Shown: one piece after another, positions 6,493 to 8,918 of the stretch
Position numbering within the stretch: the first letter of the stretch is position 1
Layout of the letters: every line of letters begins with the position of its first letter
Source: Alphaproteobacteria bacterium
GTDB taxonomy: Bacteria; Pseudomonadota; Alphaproteobacteria; UBA11222
Reading direction: 5' to 3'
DNA length: 8,918 nucleotides
Assembly: GCA_003454415.1 (NCBI GenBank)
Contig: DMKG01000289.1
Location: forward strand, 3,796-12,713
Translations under genes and position numbers: made by a program
The notes under the pieces: generated by a model
Database searches by the model: none
What the model was told of the DNA's origin: nothing
Seen by the model: the letters and a program-made list of their open reading frames with translations, nothing else

Positions 6493-7359
6493 TCAGGCGA
6501 TCTGCCGGCGGCGGGCGAGCCAGATGATCACAGCGGAGGCGGCGAACATCATGCCGCCATACACCGCCGGCGTCAGGATGAGGCCCGGCTCCTTCAGCAG
6601 CGTTCCGCCGATCATATAGGCGGTGGCGACATTCTGCACCCCGGTTTCGATCACCACGGTCATGGTGCGTATGGTATCCAGCCGCGCCAGGCGGCACGCG
6701 GCATAGCCAGCGCAGCTTGCGGTGATCAGCAGGGCGGTTACGGCAATGAGGGCGGCCTGCAGATGCGCAGTGTCAAGGCCGTTGGCGATCATCACGCTGC
6801 CGAGAAGAATGCCCGCGAACAGGACCATCGCAACAATGCGGAAATAATTCTCGATGCGTTGCGCGAAGGCCGGAAAGAAGTAATTCACCGCCATGCCCAT
6901 GAATAACGGCAGCAGGATGAAAAAACCCAGCCGCGCCACGGTGTCGATGAAGTCAAGACGCACGCGCGTGTTCATGCCGGAAAAATGCGCCAGGCCGAAT
7001 TCAACGACAAAGGGGATGGTGAACACCGTCACCACGCTGCTGATTGCGGTCAGGGACACCGCCAGCGCCACATCGCCGCGTCCGGCATAGACCATGGCGT
7101 TGGAGGTGACGCCGCCGGGACAGGCGGACAATATGACAAGCCCGCCCGCCACCAGCGGCGGAAATTCGAACACAGACAATACGGCGAAGGCCGAAAGGGG
7201 CAACAATATGGCGTGCCCCAGAATACCGGTAACCGCCGGACGCGGCGTGCGCAGCACCCGGGTGAAATCCGCTGCCTTCAGGGAAAGGCCAAGTCCCAGC
7301 ATCATGATCATCAAAATGACAGGCAGAACAATTTGCGTCCCGATCATCAATGGCGTCAT
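6493..7359 (-). CDS. BASS-family (bile acid:sodium symporter, SBF) transporter
   Basis: This 288-residue inner-membrane protein has about nine hydrophobic segments (roughly 8-27, 41-64, 68-88, 97-121, 140-163, 172-193, 199-220, 231-255, 259-282). The family hallmarks are present: CPGGVTSN (80-87) in the first crossover region, and VVIETGVQN with Glu238 and Gln242, equivalent to the sodium-site Glu and Gln of bacterial ASBT homologues. The family moves organic anions, such as bile acids, 2-keto acids and sulfo-conjugated steroids, usually with sodium. The ATG at 7359 is chosen because GGGGA lies 5 bases upstream on the minus strand. The frame is open further upstream but runs into the divergent gene. 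Next to two sulfotransferases it may import the substrate or move a sulfated or carboxylated intermediate; this is inference. Confidence 0.88.
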   Translation of the reverse strand: MTPLMIGTQIVLPVILMIMMLGLGLSLKAADFTRVLRTPRPAVTGILGHAILLPLSAFAVLSVFEFPPLVAGGLVILSACPGGVTSNAMVYAGRGDVALAVSLTAISSVVTVFTIPFVVEFGLAHFSGMNTRVRLDFIDTVARLGFFILLPLFMGMAVNYFFPAFAQRIENYFRIVAMVLFAGILLGSVMIANGLDTAHLQAALIAVTALLITASCAGYAACRLARLDTIRTMTVVIETGVQNVATAYMIGGTLLKEPGLILTPAVYGGMMFAASAVIIWLARRRQIA

Positions 7360-7534
7360 CTTTTTCCCCAGCCGAATCCGTAAGCGCAGGACGGATATAG
7401 AAGTTTTGCATGAACAGGTTACAGAAGCCCGTCCCCGACGGCCATTAATTCGGCGGCGCCAGTTAAATTGCGTTACACGCGGTTTTACGGCAAACTGGGC
7501 GCCAGAATAGAATAGAAGGTAGGGGAGCAGGAAC
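7360..7534. promoter_or_regulatory. Divergent promoter region between transporter and third hydrolase
   Basis: These 175 bases must hold the starts for the leftward transporter and the rightward hydrolase. Weak rightward candidates are TTTACG followed about 17-18 bases later by ATAGAAT (about 7484-7515). Leftward, TTGCCG (about 7488-7493) is followed after 17-18 bases by an AT-rich hexamer. Both would overlap the dyad at 7455-7503. The hydrolase ribosome site AGGGGAG (7521-7527) is clear. Promoter hexamers are not strong enough to call with confidence. Confidence 0.4.
7455..7503. repeat. Dyad in the divergent region (candidate operator)
   Basis: GGCGCCAGTT (7455-7464) is repeated in inverse as AACTGGGCGCC (7493-7503), perfect apart from one extra G. 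The centre is near 7479, midway between two divergent genes. That placement fits an operator bound by a dimeric regulator controlling both genes. A 10-pair mRNA hairpin in either leader is the alternative. No regulator gene is visible nearby. Confidence 0.5.
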
Positions 7535-8419
7535 ATGCAGGCCAGACAGTTCAAACCCTTGCAGATCGGCTCGGTCAGCGTGGACCGGTGTGTGGAGTTC
7601 GAGGGAGACTTTTTTCCGCCAGCCAGAATGTTCCCGCTTTCGACGCCGGAGGCGGTCGACGCCGAGCGCAGCTGGATGGAGCCGCATTTCATCAAACCGA
7701 AATCTGACGGCGGGCGTTTGCAGGCGGGCCTGTTCGCCTATGTGATCCGCACCGGCAAACATGTCATTCTGGTGGATACCTGCGTCGGTAACGACAAGCC
7801 GCGGCAATTCACGCCAGCCTGGAACATGAAGCAGACCACCTGGCTTTCCGATCTCGCGGCCATGGGCGTGCCAGCGGAAGCCGTCACCCATGTGCTGTGC
7901 ACCCATCTGCATGTCGATCATGTGGGCTGGAACACCCGGCTTGAAAATGGCCGCTGGGCGCCCACTTTTCCCAATGCGCGGTACATCTTCCACAAGACCG
8001 AATATGAATATTGGGAAAGCACGAGAGATGGCGTGGGCAGCGACGGCTGTTTCGATGATAGCGTGCTGCCCGTTGTCGAGGCGGGCAAGGCCGATCTGGT
8101 GAAAAGCGATTACGCCATCGATGATACGATGTGGCTGGAGCCCAGTCCGGGTCACACGCCGGGCCATATCTTCATCAATCTGAAAAATGGCGGGCAGAGC
8201 GCGCTGTTCACCGGGGACAGTTTTCATCATCCGGTTCAGGTCGCCTATCCGGAATGGTCGAGCTTCGCCTGCACCGACAAAGAGCAATCGGCGGCCACAA
8301 GGCAAAAAACCGTCGAGCGGTTATGCGATACGGATACCTACATGCTGGGGGCGCATTTCGCGGCGCCCACTGCGGGCCGTGTTCGGCGTAATGGCGGCCG
8401 CTGGAAACTGGAAGTCTAG
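7535..8419 (+). CDS. MBL-fold metallohydrolase, copy 3
   Basis: This 294-residue third paralogue is more diverged than copies 1 and 2 are from each other (roughly half the residues shared, by eye). Ligands are complete: CTHLHVDH (His124, His126, Asp128, His129), His207 in SPGHTPG, Asp228 in FTGDSFHH and His274 in GAHF. The subfamily marks MEPHF, VDTCVGN, NTRLENGRWAPTFPNARY and YPEWS are kept. It lacks the HFMDP form near the C-terminus, reading HFAAP instead. It has no signal peptide. The ATG is supported by AGGGGAG at 7521-7527, 7 bases upstream. Unlike the other copies it has its own upstream region and no sulfotransferase follows it, so it may be separately regulated or carry out a distinct hydrolysis in the same pathway. 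Confidence 0.9.
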   Translation: MQARQFKPLQIGSVSVDRCVEFEGDFFPPARMFPLSTPEAVDAERSWMEPHFIKPKSDGGRLQAGLFAYVIRTGKHVILVDTCVGNDKPRQFTPAWNMKQTTWLSDLAAMGVPAEAVTHVLCTHLHVDHVGWNTRLENGRWAPTFPNARYIFHKTEYEYWESTRDGVGSDGCFDDSVLPVVEAGKADLVKSDYAIDDTMWLEPSPGHTPGHIFINLKNGGQSALFTGDSFHHPVQVAYPEWSSFACTDKEQSAATRQKTVERLCDTDTYMLGAHFAAPTAGRVRRNGGRWKLEV

Positions 8420-8613
8420 TGAAGTGAATTTGCCAGGGAGTCCCGGTGGCGGTGAGGCCCGTTCTCCAATGTCAAATTCAGTAGCTCCACTAAAATCCTG
8501 TATTTGCCAGTGGTGCGGTTCTAACATTCGCAAACAGGGCTGCTAGAACGGGATGCGCCTGAAGATGCAGGCGTCAATAAATGTTAGAACCGGACCACTA
8601 GAAGGAGACCGAC
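8420..8613. promoter_or_regulatory. Intergenic leader with repeated TAGAAC-type boxes
   Basis: This is a 194-base spacer of lower GC than the flanking genes. A box resembling TAGAACCGG occurs four times: inverted at about 8458-8466 and 8515-8525, and direct at 8543-8553 and 8583-8594. A 9-base direct repeat ATTTGCCAG occurs at 8428-8436 and 8502-8510. No convincing -35/-10 promoter pair was found, although a promoter for the downstream gene is expected here. The ribosome site GAAGGAG is at 8601-8607. The repeats are seen directly; a regulatory role is inferred. Confidence 0.45.
8507..8601. repeat. 22-bp inverted repeat abutting the next gene's ribosome site
   Basis: The arms 8507-8528 and 8580-8601 pair at 20 of 22 positions (mismatches at 8508/8600 and 8515/8593) around a 51-base loop. 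Inside the loop CGCCTG (8556-8561) pairs perfectly with CAGGCG (8568-8573) over a 6-base loop. The right arm ends on the first base of GAAGGAG, the ribosome site of the gene at 8614. As RNA this would be a long stem with a nested hairpin next to the ribosome site; as DNA the arms are two inverted binding sites about 73 bases apart. A small mobile repeat is a third option, though no target duplication is evident. Confidence 0.65.
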
Positions 8614-8918
8614 ATGCAGCTCAGGATAAACGGCCAGATGGTCAATGCCGATGTGGAGCCGGAAATGCCCCTGCTCTGGGTGCTGCGGGATGTGCTGAAT
8701 CTGACCGGCACGAAATATGGCTGCGGGGTTGGGGCATGCGGCGCCTGCACGGTGCTGATCGACGGGGTGGCGGCGCGCGCCTGTTCCATACCCGCCAGCG
8801 CGATCGGCGATGGCGGCATCACCACCATCGAGGCCCCGACGGATGAAGGCGCGCTGCTGGCGAAAATCCAGCAGGCCTGGATCGCGCATCAGGTTCCGCA
8901 ATGCGGCTATTGCCAGCC
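8614..8918 (+). CDS. Molybdenum hydroxylase [2Fe-2S] subunit (IorA/CoxS-like), 5' part
   Basis: The first 101 codons of a gene that runs off the window are present. The product is the small iron-sulfur subunit of a xanthine dehydrogenase-family enzyme, which passes electrons from the molybdenum site. A plant-type ferredoxin domain carries Cys37, Cys42, Cys45 and Cys57 (GCGVGACGACTV and ARAC). QCGYCQ at 96-101 (Cys97, Cys100) opens the second [2Fe-2S] domain. The wording MPLLWVLRD...LTGTKYGCG is especially like the isoquinoline 1-oxidoreductase alpha subunit and other periplasmic-type aldehyde dehydrogenases of this family, which often donate to cytochrome c. The large subunit would be expected just beyond the window. 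The start is clear, with GAAGGAG at 8601-8607. Substrate specificity cannot be inferred from this subunit. Confidence 0.93.
   Translation, partial: MQLRINGQMVNADVEPEMPLLWVLRDVLNLTGTKYGCGVGACGACTVLIDGVAARACSIPASAIGDGGITTIEAPTDEGALLAKIQQAWIAHQVPQCGYCQ

Noticed and set aside
8424..8546. GTG-initiated 40-codon frame after the third hydrolase, starting V-N-L-P like the first sulfotransferase's M-N-L-P and carrying a CICQWC motif
   Set aside because: It was considered as a decayed third sulfotransferase or a small zinc-ribbon protein. Similarity stops after about four residues, no ribosome site of note precedes it, and it overlaps the inverted-repeat leader.
8507..8601. Insertion-sequence remnant or MITE bounded by the 22-bp inverted repeats
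   Set aside because: No target-site duplication is visible next to either arm and the arm sequence does not match any terminal repeat I recognise; kept only as an alternative to a regulatory leader.

Overview
The window looks like a piece of a GC-rich Gram-negative, probably alphaproteobacterial, chromosome. This is inferred from the c2-like periplasmic cytochrome c, the overall GC-rich coding style, strong AGGAG-type ribosome binding sites, and protein families familiar from that class. No rRNA, tRNA, transposase, integrase or CRISPR was seen, and no species can be named from the sequence.

Layout. On the left, a small secreted cytochrome c reads leftwards (69-479), and a hairpin lies beyond its stop (3-48). 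Reading rightwards from 670 is a tightly packed six-gene run, very probably one operon. It holds a DUF6969-like protein (670-1386), a class III PLP aminotransferase (1435-2823), and then two consecutive copies of a two-gene unit: an MBL-fold metallohydrolase followed by a PAPS-dependent sulfotransferase (2844-4660 and 4688-6492). Gaps are 48, 20, about 0, 27 and about 0 bases. In both units the sulfotransferase start region overlaps or abuts the hydrolase stop (ATGA). Abutting the last stop codon, and convergent with it, is a BASS-type (bile acid:sodium symporter) transporter (6493-7359, minus). It is divergent from a third paralogue of the same hydrolase (7535-8419, plus), with a dyad-symmetric 175-base region between them. 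After a 194-base spacer rich in inverted repeats, the window ends inside the [2Fe-2S] subunit of a molybdenum hydroxylase (8614-8918, partial).

How the genes may work together. The unusual part is the duplicated hydrolase/sulfotransferase unit, its third hydrolase copy, and the adjacent BASS transporter. BASS proteins carry amphipathic organic anions, and some relatives carry sulfo-conjugates. A reasonable reading is a small-molecule pathway in which a carbonyl or ester-type bond is hydrolysed and a hydroxyl is sulfonated. The aminotransferase and the molybdenum hydroxylase may be further steps. The substrate is not visible in the sequence. Two testable chemistries are given in the findings: lactone opening trapped by sulfonation, and sulfonation-activated elimination. 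The repeat unit is exactly 1844 bases from hydrolase start to hydrolase start. It keeps near-identical DNA patches around the active sites although the proteins have diverged to roughly 60-70 percent identity by eye.
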